Below, piece by piece: positions 34,256-41,297 of a stretch of DNA of 64,000 nucleotides. Source of the DNA: UBA964 sp031382085 (lineage in GTDB: Bacteria > Pseudomonadota > Gammaproteobacteria > Steroidobacterales > Steroidobacteraceae); contig JANMYM010000067.1 in the NCBI GenBank assembly GCA_031382085.1, positions 1 through 64,000 on the forward strand, written 5' to 3'. Both the position numbers and the translations under genes were made by a program. Position 1 is the first letter of the stretch. Every line of letters begins with the position of its first letter. The notes under the pieces were generated by a model. That model was not told where the DNA came from. It ran no database searches and saw only the letters and a program-made list of their open reading frames with translations.

Positions 34256-34854
34256 TGCTTTGTGTCATTCAGTTGTGTGAATTCGATGCGACGATTGCGC
34301 TGCCGTCCCTCAGCAGTGCCATTGTCCGCTATCGGCCGGGCCTCGCCGAAGCCGCGCGCGACAAAACGATCGCCCTGCAGGCCATCATCGATCAAGTAGC
34401 GGATGACCGCCCGCGCACGGGCTTCTGACAAAGCCGTGTTGGCGACCGCATTGCCACGGCTGTCCGTATGCCCTGCAACCTCGAAACGGGCATACATGTT
34501 AGCTTTCAGCTGAGTTGCGATGCGTTGCAATCGTTTGAGTCCACGGCGGGTAAAGTCGGTTGAATTCGTCAGGAATTCGACATTGCTGAGTTTCAGGAAC
34601 CTGGCAACCTGAGACTCTACCGCGGTTGCGGCGCCTGCCACCAGTCGGCTGGCCACGCGAATGTCTCTGCCAACCTGCTGTTGCGTCTGGTCGGCAATCT
34701 GGTCGCCGATTTCCTGCTGCGGCACCGAGCCGCTGTCCGGGACCGCTTGGACATGGGCCGTCGCCGGCGGCGTGTACTGAAACTGGCAACGGCAGGCCGA
34801 AATGCCTGCCGCAGCGGAAATCAAGCCAGCCAACAAGCTGAGCCAGTTAAACAT
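34252..34854 (-). CDS. OmpA-family peptidoglycan-associated lipoprotein
   Basis: 200 residues. The N-terminal hydrophobic segment ends in ISAC, a plausible lipobox with Cys at about residue 21. The C-terminal OmpA domain (about residues 85-195) has FLTNSTDFTRRGLKRLQRIA, the FEVAGHTDSRGNAVANTALSEARARAV motif with the peptidoglycan-contacting Asp and Arg, and GFGEARPIADNGTAEGRQRNRRIEF. It would tie the outer membrane to the cell wall. It is the first gene of a three-gene operon with the coiled-coil and DUF4197 proteins. Confidence 0.85.
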   Translation of the reverse strand: MFNWLSLLAGLISAAAGISACRCQFQYTPPATAHVQAVPDSGSVPQQEIGDQIADQTQQQVGRDIRVASRLVAGAATAVESQVARFLKLSNVEFLTNSTDFTRRGLKRLQRIATQLKANMYARFEVAGHTDSRGNAVANTALSEARARAVIRYLIDDGLQGDRFVARGFGEARPIADNGTAEGRQRNRRIEFTQLNDTKQ

Positions 34855-34999
34855 GAAAGGGTGTCCGGGACGCTCATTGGAATTCTTATGGCAGTCACTT
34901 TAGAGCCGTTGTCAGCCGGATGCAAATGGGTGCATGCTGTGCCGGATTGCGCGGGCGGAGTACGATCCGCCAGCTAACATAATCCATGGAGTTGCGATC

Positions 35000-35413
35000 A
35001 TGCCAGCCGTCGGTAAACGCACCTTGTTAAGGGCCCTGGCCCTGGCCCTGCTGCTGCCGGCGGCGGTTTCGGCATCGGTCAGCATCGCTTTGATAAGCCC
35101 AGCCGATCTGCTGCTGAAACTTGGCCAGTCGGGATTTGTGCTGCTGGATGTCAGGACGCCGGAAGAATATGCGGCGGGCCACCTGGCCGGCGCAGTCAAC
35201 ATTCCGCACGATCAGCTGGCTAACAGAGCAAGCGAACTTCCGCAGGGCCGCAATACGGAAATTGCCGTCTATTGCCGTAGCGGCAGGCGCTCGGCGCTGG
35301 CGCTGGCCTGGCTGGGCACGCAGGGCTACCAGCGCCTGCTGCATGTGGATGGTGATTTTCTCGGCTGGCAGGCGGCTGGCCGGCCGGTGACCACGGAACC
35401 CGCTACTCGTTAG
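35000..35413 (+). CDS. Periplasmic single-domain rhodanese
   Basis: 137 residues from ATG 35000 with a GGAG ribosome binding site. A signal peptide (about residues 1-24, ALALALLLPAAVSA) is followed by one rhodanese domain: VLLDVRTPEEYAAGHLAGAVNIPHD, and the active loop YCRSGRRS with the catalytic Cys. It may transfer sulfane sulfur in the periplasm. The stop codon (TAG) shares bases with the TAA stop of the convergent DAK2-DegV gene, inside a GTTAG word. Confidence 0.85.
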   Translation: MPAVGKRTLLRALALALLLPAAVSASVSIALISPADLLLKLGQSGFVLLDVRTPEEYAAGHLAGAVNIPHDQLANRASELPQGRNTEIAVYCRSGRRSALALAWLGTQGYQRLLHVDGDFLGWQAAGRPVTTEPATR

Positions 35414-37266
35414 GTCGATGACCGTGCCGGCGGCGCCAGTTCCTGCACGCCGACCACGAGCATGCCTGGGCCGCCGTGCACACCTAACGCCGGGCCAAGG
35501 GTTGTCAGGTAGCAATCCTGGATACAGGGCAGGCCCGCTGTAATCTCATCCAGCAGTTTTCGTCCCGCTGATTCCAGGTTGCCGTGCCCGACCGCGATGC
35601 GGTAGCGGCGGCCGGCGCGCAAACGGCGGCGTATGAATGCGGCAAAGCGCTGCGGCGCCCGCTTGCGAGTCCAGATCACTGTGCCAATGCCGACGCGCCC
35701 GTCGGCAAAATTGGCGAGTACCGGCGAACAGTTCAGCCAGTCTGCCAGCAAACCGACGATGCGTGGCACGCGCCCGCCACGAATCGCGAATTCGAGATGC
35801 GGCAATAATCCAAAGACATCGGTGGTGGCAATTGCCTGCTGCGCGGCCGCGACCACCTCGTCCTGGCTGCCACCCGCTGCGGCGCACTCGGCGGCCGCCA
35901 TCGCAATCAGTCCCTGTCCGAGAGACGCGTTACGGCTGTCGATGACGACAATATTCTTGCTGCCGCTGCGATCCGCGGCGTTCCTGGCGGCGCTCAGTGT
36001 GCCGCTGACCCTCGAGGTCAGATTGATGGCAACCACGCCCTGGTAGTGGGACGCCAGAAATTCAAACATGCGCCGAAAATCCCCGGGCGGCGGCTGGGAC
36101 GTTTTTGGATGGTCAGACGAGGTCGCGAGCAGGCGATAGAACTCGTCATGCGTCATTGTGACCTTGTCGAGATAACTGTGTGGCCCGAAGTGAACCCGCA
36201 CAGGCACCATGTAGATATCCAGCAAGTCCATGGCCTCGGCAGGAATATCGGCCGCCGAGTCCGTAACCACGGCGATGTGTCGCTTGCGGTTGTGATGCGC
36301 GGCGGACTGCTGTCGCAACATATCGTCCGCTTTCTGCGCACTGACTTCGCCAAACTGGCGCGCAGCCGCAAAGATCTGTTCCGGGTCATTTGAATGTATG
36401 TGTATGCGCAGCTTGGCCGGATGCCCGCTGACAACCAGACTGGAACCGAGCGGATACAGGGTTTCGCGCACGCGCCGCAAATCGATTGCCTGACCCGCGA
36501 CCAGACATTCAGTGCAAAAGCGATGGTCGCCGATCTGGCCGCCTTCAGACATGAGTTCGTTGCCCGCGTGCACGGGCGAAACCACGACTTCAACCGTTCC
36601 CGTATCCAGGTAGGAGTTGAATCCTGTCAGCATCTCGACGAATCCGGCCGCTCCGGCATCCACGACATTGGCGGCGCGTAATTCCTCCAGCTGCCTCGGA
36701 GTGTCGTCGAGCGCGGCCTGGACGGCGGGCAGCAGCCGTACAAAGGCCAGGCGAAAATCCACGACACCGTCCGCGGCGGCTCGCGTCAGCGCCACTGCAA
36801 ACGCTGCAATCACCGACAGTATGGTTCCTTCGCGTGGCTGCATGAGCGCCAGTCGCGCGTTGTTAGAACCCGCTTCGATGGCGAAGGTGAACTCCGCGAC
36901 CGACAGCTGCACGCAGCTCGATGCGCGATCCGCGACCCCAAGAAAGAATTGCGCAAGTATCGCGCCGGAGTTGCCACGCGCGCCGTCCAGTGCGGCGTCA
37001 GCGGCCTTTGCCAGCATCTGCCCCGCGTGCTGCCACCGCTGCTTTTCCAGAATGCCTAACACCGCCGACATCGTCATCGCCATGTTGGTGCCGGTATCGC
37101 CATCGGGAACCGGAAACACGTTGATGTGATTGATATGGTCGGCGCGCCGGAACAGCTGGTAGATTCCAGCGCGCAGCGCGTCGCAGAGCTGCTGCGCCGA
37201 CAGTTGCGGTAATGCCGGAACGCTGCGACTCAAGGCAGGGCTAACAGGAACCGGCGATTCTGCCAC
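35410..37266 (-). CDS. DAK2-DegV fusion (fatty acid kinase-like)
   Basis: 618 residues from GTG 37266, overlapping the gspB end by 37 bases; a later start is possible. Residues 25-225 are a DAK2/DhaL domain with the ATP/Mg motif INVFPVPDGDTGTNMAMTM and GARGNSGAIL. From about residue 335 a full DegV domain follows (IAVVTDSAADIP, TSQPPPGDF, INLTSRVSGTLSAAR, VIDSRNASLGQGL, EFAIRGGRVP). FakA (DAK2) phosphorylates fatty acids held by FakB (DegV), and here both are one chain, without the normal third FakA domain. Role in using exogenous fatty acids is inferred. Confidence 0.85.
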   Translation of the reverse strand: MAESPVPVSPALSRSVPALPQLSAQQLCDALRAGIYQLFRRADHINHINVFPVPDGDTGTNMAMTMSAVLGILEKQRWQHAGQMLAKAADAALDGARGNSGAILAQFFLGVADRASSCVQLSVAEFTFAIEAGSNNARLALMQPREGTILSVIAAFAVALTRAAADGVVDFRLAFVRLLPAVQAALDDTPRQLEELRAANVVDAGAAGFVEMLTGFNSYLDTGTVEVVVSPVHAGNELMSEGGQIGDHRFCTECLVAGQAIDLRRVRETLYPLGSSLVVSGHPAKLRIHIHSNDPEQIFAAARQFGEVSAQKADDMLRQQSAAHHNRKRHIAVVTDSAADIPAEAMDLLDIYMVPVRVHFGPHSYLDKVTMTHDEFYRLLATSSDHPKTSQPPPGDFRRMFEFLASHYQGVVAINLTSRVSGTLSAARNAADRSGSKNIVVIDSRNASLGQGLIAMAAAECAAAGGSQDEVVAAAQQAIATTDVFGLLPHLEFAIRGGRVPRIVGLLADWLNCSPVLANFADGRVGIGTVIWTRKRAPQRFAAFIRRRLRAGRRYRIAVGHGNLESAGRKLLDEITAGLPCIQDCYLTTLGPALGVHGGPGMLVVGVQELAPPARSST

Positions 37267-37895
37267 AGGAGTATCACGCCTTCGGGCGCAATCGACTGGA
37301 CCATGATCCCATTGGCAAGCAAAACGCCTTCCTGGATGCGATTGCCATTGATGAATGCAAACCGTCTGGCTGGGTCCGGATCGTAAACATGCAGGCTCAT
37401 GCTGACTTCCGGCACCGCAATGCCTTCAAGTATCAGATCGTCGCGCGATGGCAATCCCTGGGTAGCCGGGCGGCGAACGGCGACGCCGGGCGCACGCGCC
37501 TCGCGTGGTGCGGTCGGCGCTGTTGCAGGCGGCGAATTTTCGGGTTCCACGGCAGGCTCAAAATCAGCCGGGTTGAATATGCCCCGCGCGACATCGGTCC
37601 GCTCTGCTTCCGGCGTCAGCTCGGTTCGGGTGGGCGGACTGACGGCCGGCGCAGTCGCGGGCGCCTGCGGAGCCGTTGCCGCCGTGCCGGCACGATTGAG
37701 CTGCGTCGGCTGATCGGTTTTCATCAGGTACCAGGCGCCCACCAGCACATTGATACCTAACAACAATGCGAGAACGATCGCCCACACCGGAAAACGCGCG
37801 CGCGGTGCAGCAACTTTCAGCTCATACATGCCGGGATTGGCGTTTCGCTGCCGGTCGGTCTCGGATTTTTTCAGCGCATCGAGGATAAATGACAT
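37230..37895 (-). CDS. gspB: General secretion pathway protein B
   Basis: 221 residues. MSFILDALKKSE is the signature N terminus of GspB/ExeB, followed by a membrane span (about residues 36-57, VWAIVLALLLGINVLVGAWYL), a Pro/Ala-rich linker and the C-terminal GspB domain (LPSRDDLILEGIAVPEVSMSLHVY...RFAFINGNRIQEG). With GspA it helps the type II secretin reach or insert in the outer membrane. It starts 2 bases after gspA. The rest of the Gsp cluster is not in this window. Confidence 0.9.
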   Translation of the reverse strand: MSFILDALKKSETDRQRNANPGMYELKVAAPRARFPVWAIVLALLLGINVLVGAWYLMKTDQPTQLNRAGTAATAPQAPATAPAVSPPTRTELTPEAERTDVARGIFNPADFEPAVEPENSPPATAPTAPREARAPGVAVRRPATQGLPSRDDLILEGIAVPEVSMSLHVYDPDPARRFAFINGNRIQEGVLLANGIMVQSIAPEGVILLWQNRRFLLALP

Positions 37896-37897
37896 CG

Positions 37898-38845
37898 TTA
37901 CTCCGAGGCCACTGTGGGCGGTGATGTCAGTCGGGCACTTGTGGGCGCGCTGCTGCTCAGGAACCAGAACACAAACGCAACCATCATGCCTGCAAGCGCA
38001 ACTCCGGCCCAGGGCAGCCAGCGTGGCATCAGGCGACGACCCAGTACTTCGCAGGCCGCGCGGCGTTGCAGCGCGGCGTTCACCGTGTGCCGGTCAAGCG
38101 TAAACGCGCCTAACAAGGCGCGATCAGCCATGATATTGATCAGTCGTGGAATACCCTGCGAGCGATGGTGCAATTCGGCCAGCGCGCCGTTGCTGAAAAT
38201 CGGGTGCATGGAACCTGCTACCCGTATGCGATGACGCACATAGGCGGCCGATTCCGAGCGCGACAGCGGCGCCAGGTGATAACGCCCCGTCATGCGCTGC
38301 GCCAGGGGCCGTAACTCGTCAGTTGCCAGCATCTCCTTCAGTTCCGGTTGCCCGATCAGGATTATCTGCAGCAATTTTTGTGTTTCGGTTTCCAGGTTCG
38401 TTAGCAGGCGGACTTGCTCAAGGGTATCCAGCGCCAGATTCTGTGCTTCGTCGACTACTAACACGACGCGGCGTCCCGCGGCGTGAGCACGCAACAGATA
38501 ACCACTGAGAATATCGACCAGGTCTTTGACGCTGCTAACGGCCGAGTCCGGAACCCCGATGCCGAGCTCCTCGCACAACGTCAGCAGGAATTCAGGCGCG
38601 TTCACGCGCGGGTTCAGAATCAGCGCCACTTCCGAATTAGGCGGTGTTCTTGACAGCAGCGAGCGGATTATTGTCGTCTTGCCGGTGCCGATCTCACCAG
38701 TCAATTGAATGAAGCCGCCAGCTTCGGTAATGCCGTAGATGAGGTGCGCCAGGGCCTCCGAATGCCGCTCACTTAGAAATAAGTAGCGGGGATCCGGCGT
38801 TATGGCGAACGGCTTTTCGTTTAGGCCGAAAAACGACAGGTACAT
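37898..38845 (-). CDS. gspA: General secretion pathway protein A-type ATPase
   Basis: 315 residues. It opens with YLSFFGLNEKPFAITPDPRYLFLSERHSEAL, the standard start of GspA/ExeA AAA ATPases. Walker A is GEIGTGKTT (about residues 50-58), Walker B VVLVVDEAQN (about 124-133) and a sensor region IPRLINIMADRAL follows. A single membrane span lies near the C terminus (LPWAGVALAGMMVAFVFWFL). The peptidoglycan-binding domain found in longer ExeA is missing, so it is a short form. It is paired with gspB. Confidence 0.85.
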   Translation of the reverse strand: MYLSFFGLNEKPFAITPDPRYLFLSERHSEALAHLIYGITEAGGFIQLTGEIGTGKTTIIRSLLSRTPPNSEVALILNPRVNAPEFLLTLCEELGIGVPDSAVSSVKDLVDILSGYLLRAHAAGRRVVLVVDEAQNLALDTLEQVRLLTNLETETQKLLQIILIGQPELKEMLATDELRPLAQRMTGRYHLAPLSRSESAAYVRHRIRVAGSMHPIFSNGALAELHHRSQGIPRLINIMADRALLGAFTLDRHTVNAALQRRAACEVLGRRLMPRWLPWAGVALAGMMVAFVFWFLSSSAPTSARLTSPPTVASE

Positions 38846-38938
38846 GCGGTGCGGAGTATGTCACGTCGCTTTGTGAACGCGTAGGCAATGCGAGAAGTTG
38901 CTGCCTGGGGCCATGAAAACCGGCGCACAGTGGTCTCA

Positions 38939-39259
38939 ATGACCGGCAAACATTTTCCCCTGTTTGTGTTTCTGATGGCGCTCGGGTCCACCTGCAACAA
39001 CGGACTCGCCGCAGAGCCGGTGCTCGACCTGCGAACGCCGCGGCCAGACGTGACGCTCAGGCTCTTTGCACTCATGCGCATGGACGACCGGCCCGCCTGG
39101 ATGCAGAGCGTGGACACGGTTGCGCGCCAGGGCCTGACCTTTGTTTGCCTGCGCCACGGACAACAGGCAAGTCTCGTGTTTGGCGCCCATCCTAACGGTT
39201 ACGTAGGTGTATTCACTACACCACCGGGCGACGGCAAGCGCAGGCGTCCAGGTTGTTAG
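38939..39259 (+). CDS. Small secreted hypothetical protein
   Basis: 106 residues from ATG 38939 with a signal peptide (HFPLFVFLMALGSTCNNGLAAE). The mature part (LRLFALMRMDDRPAWMQSVDTVARQGLTFVCLRHGQQASLVFG) is not recognised. It is divergent from gspA across 93 bases. Its TAG stop shares bases with the dinB TAA stop within a TTGTTAG word. Confidence 0.5.
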   Translation: MTGKHFPLFVFLMALGSTCNNGLAAEPVLDLRTPRPDVTLRLFALMRMDDRPAWMQSVDTVARQGLTFVCLRHGQQASLVFGAHPNGYVGVFTTPPGDGKRRRPGC

Positions 39260-40416
39260 GATCGCGGGGGCCCTCGCAGACCGCGGCTCAGCGACGCCTT
39301 GCCAAAGCGGGCGCGGATGCTGTCCACCGTCGCGTCGAGTTGTGCGGGTGGTGCCGCAAACAGGTCCATCTGCTCTTCCGTGGCCAGGTCCGCGACCCCG
39401 ACTCCTAACAATCGGACCCTGGCGCCGGCGTGCTCGGCGAGCCAGTGCTGTAACAGGTCGCGTGCCACCTTGACGATCAGCGCATTGTCGTGCGTCCTGG
39501 TGCCCAGGCTCTTTTGCCGCGAAAAGGTTTGGAAATCATGGCGGCGCACCTTGATATCGACAACGCCTGCCGTCAGTTTCCTGGCCCGCAGGCGCGAACT
39601 GACGCGGTCCGCGAGCGCCGTCAGCTCGGCCTGCAGGCGTCCCGCATCCTGGATGTCGCGCACGAAAGTTTCCTCGGCACTGATGGATCGTTCTTCCGCA
39701 TCCGTAACGACCGGTCGATCGTCGATACCCGAAGCGCGGTCGCGCATGCGCGCAAAGTCATTGCCGAATAGCGCGCGCAATTTGGCATCGCTCGTCTGCC
39801 GTAGCGCACCCAGCGTCAGAAAACCCGCCGCCATGACCTGGTCGCCTTTCTTGCGAGCGAGTCCCGGCAGCCGCTTGACCGGCAGGGGATCGAGAACCGC
39901 ATGTATGCGCTCCGGCGTGATGACGGTAAGACCGTCGGGTTTCTCAAGTTCCGAGGCGATCTTCGCGACCAGCTTGTTAGCAGCGACGCCGACTGACGCG
40001 GTCAGCCCGGTGCGCTCGCGGATCAGTGCCTTGATACGCCGGGCTATGGTCACGGAGTCGCCGAGGATGCCCTGACTTGCCGTGACATCCAGGAATGCTT
40101 CATCCAGCGACAAACCCTGCACCAACGGCGTGAATTCACGGAAGATCGCAAATATCTGCGCCGATACTTCCTTGTAACGGGCCATGCGCGGCTGAATGCA
40201 GATCGCATCCGGGCAGCGACGCAGTGCTTCGTTCACCGGCATCGCTGAACGGACGCCGAACTTGCGCACCTCGTAGTTGGCCGCGGCGACCACGCCCCGG
40301 CCCTGCGTGCCGCCTACGATGACCGGGTGCCCGGCCAGTTCGGGATGGTCGTGTTCTTCAACCGCTGCATAGAACGCGTCCATGTCGACGTGCAGAATAG
40401 CGCGCAGCTCTTGCAT
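39256..40416 (-). CDS. dinB: DNA polymerase IV
   Basis: 386 residues. The Y-family palm is clear: HVDMDAFYAAVEEHD (catalytic Asp) and LSLDEAFLDVT (catalytic Asp-Glu), with SVGVAANKLVAKIASELEKPDG and the helix-hairpin-helix LPGLARKKGDQVMAAGF. The little-finger domain follows, and QMDLF near residue 360 is a good beta-clamp binding motif. It performs error-prone synthesis past lesions. No LexA box was identified upstream. A DUF3667 gene lies just upstream on the same strand. Confidence 0.95.
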   Translation of the reverse strand: MQELRAILHVDMDAFYAAVEEHDHPELAGHPVIVGGTQGRGVVAAANYEVRKFGVRSAMPVNEALRRCPDAICIQPRMARYKEVSAQIFAIFREFTPLVQGLSLDEAFLDVTASQGILGDSVTIARRIKALIRERTGLTASVGVAANKLVAKIASELEKPDGLTVITPERIHAVLDPLPVKRLPGLARKKGDQVMAAGFLTLGALRQTSDAKLRALFGNDFARMRDRASGIDDRPVVTDAEERSISAEETFVRDIQDAGRLQAELTALADRVSSRLRARKLTAGVVDIKVRRHDFQTFSRQKSLGTRTHDNALIVKVARDLLQHWLAEHAGARVRLLGVGVADLATEEQMDLFAAPPAQLDATVDSIRARFGKASLSRGLRGPPRS

Positions 40417-40429
40417 GCCCGAGGCCCTG

Positions 40430-41278
40430 CTAGAGCGTCGAGGCGCTGAAGATCAGTACCGCGATCATCACCGACACCGCGGTCGCCGTATACAGCAGAC
40501 CTAACACCGTGAATTTTGCCCATGTCAGCGCGCGACCCTGCCCGTAGTAATTGCGCATGCCACGGTAGAAATACCAGAGCAGATAGAAATTGAACGCGAC
40601 GCTGGCCAGGCCAACCGTGTCGTTACCCGGAAACACAAAACCGAGCGACAGCAGCAATCCGTAGCCGACGAAAAGATAGATGTGGTTGTGCAGCAACAGC
40701 AGCAGGTGCTCGACGTAGAAGCGGCGCGGGCGCCAGTACATGAGCTTCATGCAAGCTGCGATCAGGGGCAGCAGCACAAAAAGTCCCTTGGGCAGATTCT
40801 GGATGAATGCATGTGACAGGCTGCGGCCGTTGTCGGCCGCGATCTTGCGGCATTGCGCCGGCAGGCGCGCCAGGACGGCGTCCTTGAACGGGCCGTTGTA
40901 ATTAAAGCGGCTGCAGGCCTTGCCAGCGCCTGCGGTGTCGGCGCGATCTACTATGACAGCGGGCCCCTGCTGGTTATCGGCGAGGCCAGCTAACAAAAAG
41001 AACATCAGACTGACGACCAGATACAGGCGCACCGGCGGCAGATAGCGACCACGGCGTCCGCTGAAGAATTCGCGTGTCAGGTACCCCGGCTTGCTGACCA
41101 GCACCCACACCGTGCGCCAAACCCGCGAATCCGCATGCGTGATATTTTCGAACGCCTCGCCCGCGAAATGCGCAAACGTGTGGATCTCGGGCTCGTGCTT
41201 CTGGCCGCAGTTCGCGCACCAGGGGCCGGTGAGCGCGGCGCGGCAATTGAGGCACAGTGGCGCGAATTCCTCGCTCAC
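40430..41278 (-). CDS. DUF3667-like zinc-ribbon membrane protein
   Basis: 282 residues. The N terminus carries CLNCRAALTGPWCANCGQ, a CxxC...CxxC zinc ribbon, followed by HADSRVWRTVWVLVSKPGYLTREFFSGRRGRYLPPVRLYL, the typical DUF3667 stretch. About five membrane spans follow (for example LYLVVSLMFFLLAGLA, GLFVLLPLIAACMKLMYW and the C-terminal pair). The function is unknown. It lies between fadE and dinB on the minus strand. Confidence 0.85.
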   Translation of the reverse strand: MSEEFAPLCLNCRAALTGPWCANCGQKHEPEIHTFAHFAGEAFENITHADSRVWRTVWVLVSKPGYLTREFFSGRRGRYLPPVRLYLVVSLMFFLLAGLADNQQGPAVIVDRADTAGAGKACSRFNYNGPFKDAVLARLPAQCRKIAADNGRSLSHAFIQNLPKGLFVLLPLIAACMKLMYWRPRRFYVEHLLLLLHNHIYLFVGYGLLLSLGFVFPGNDTVGLASVAFNFYLLWYFYRGMRNYYGQGRALTWAKFTVLGLLYTATAVSVMIAVLIFSASTL

Positions 41279-41297
41279 GTGTCGCTACTGCGCTGCT

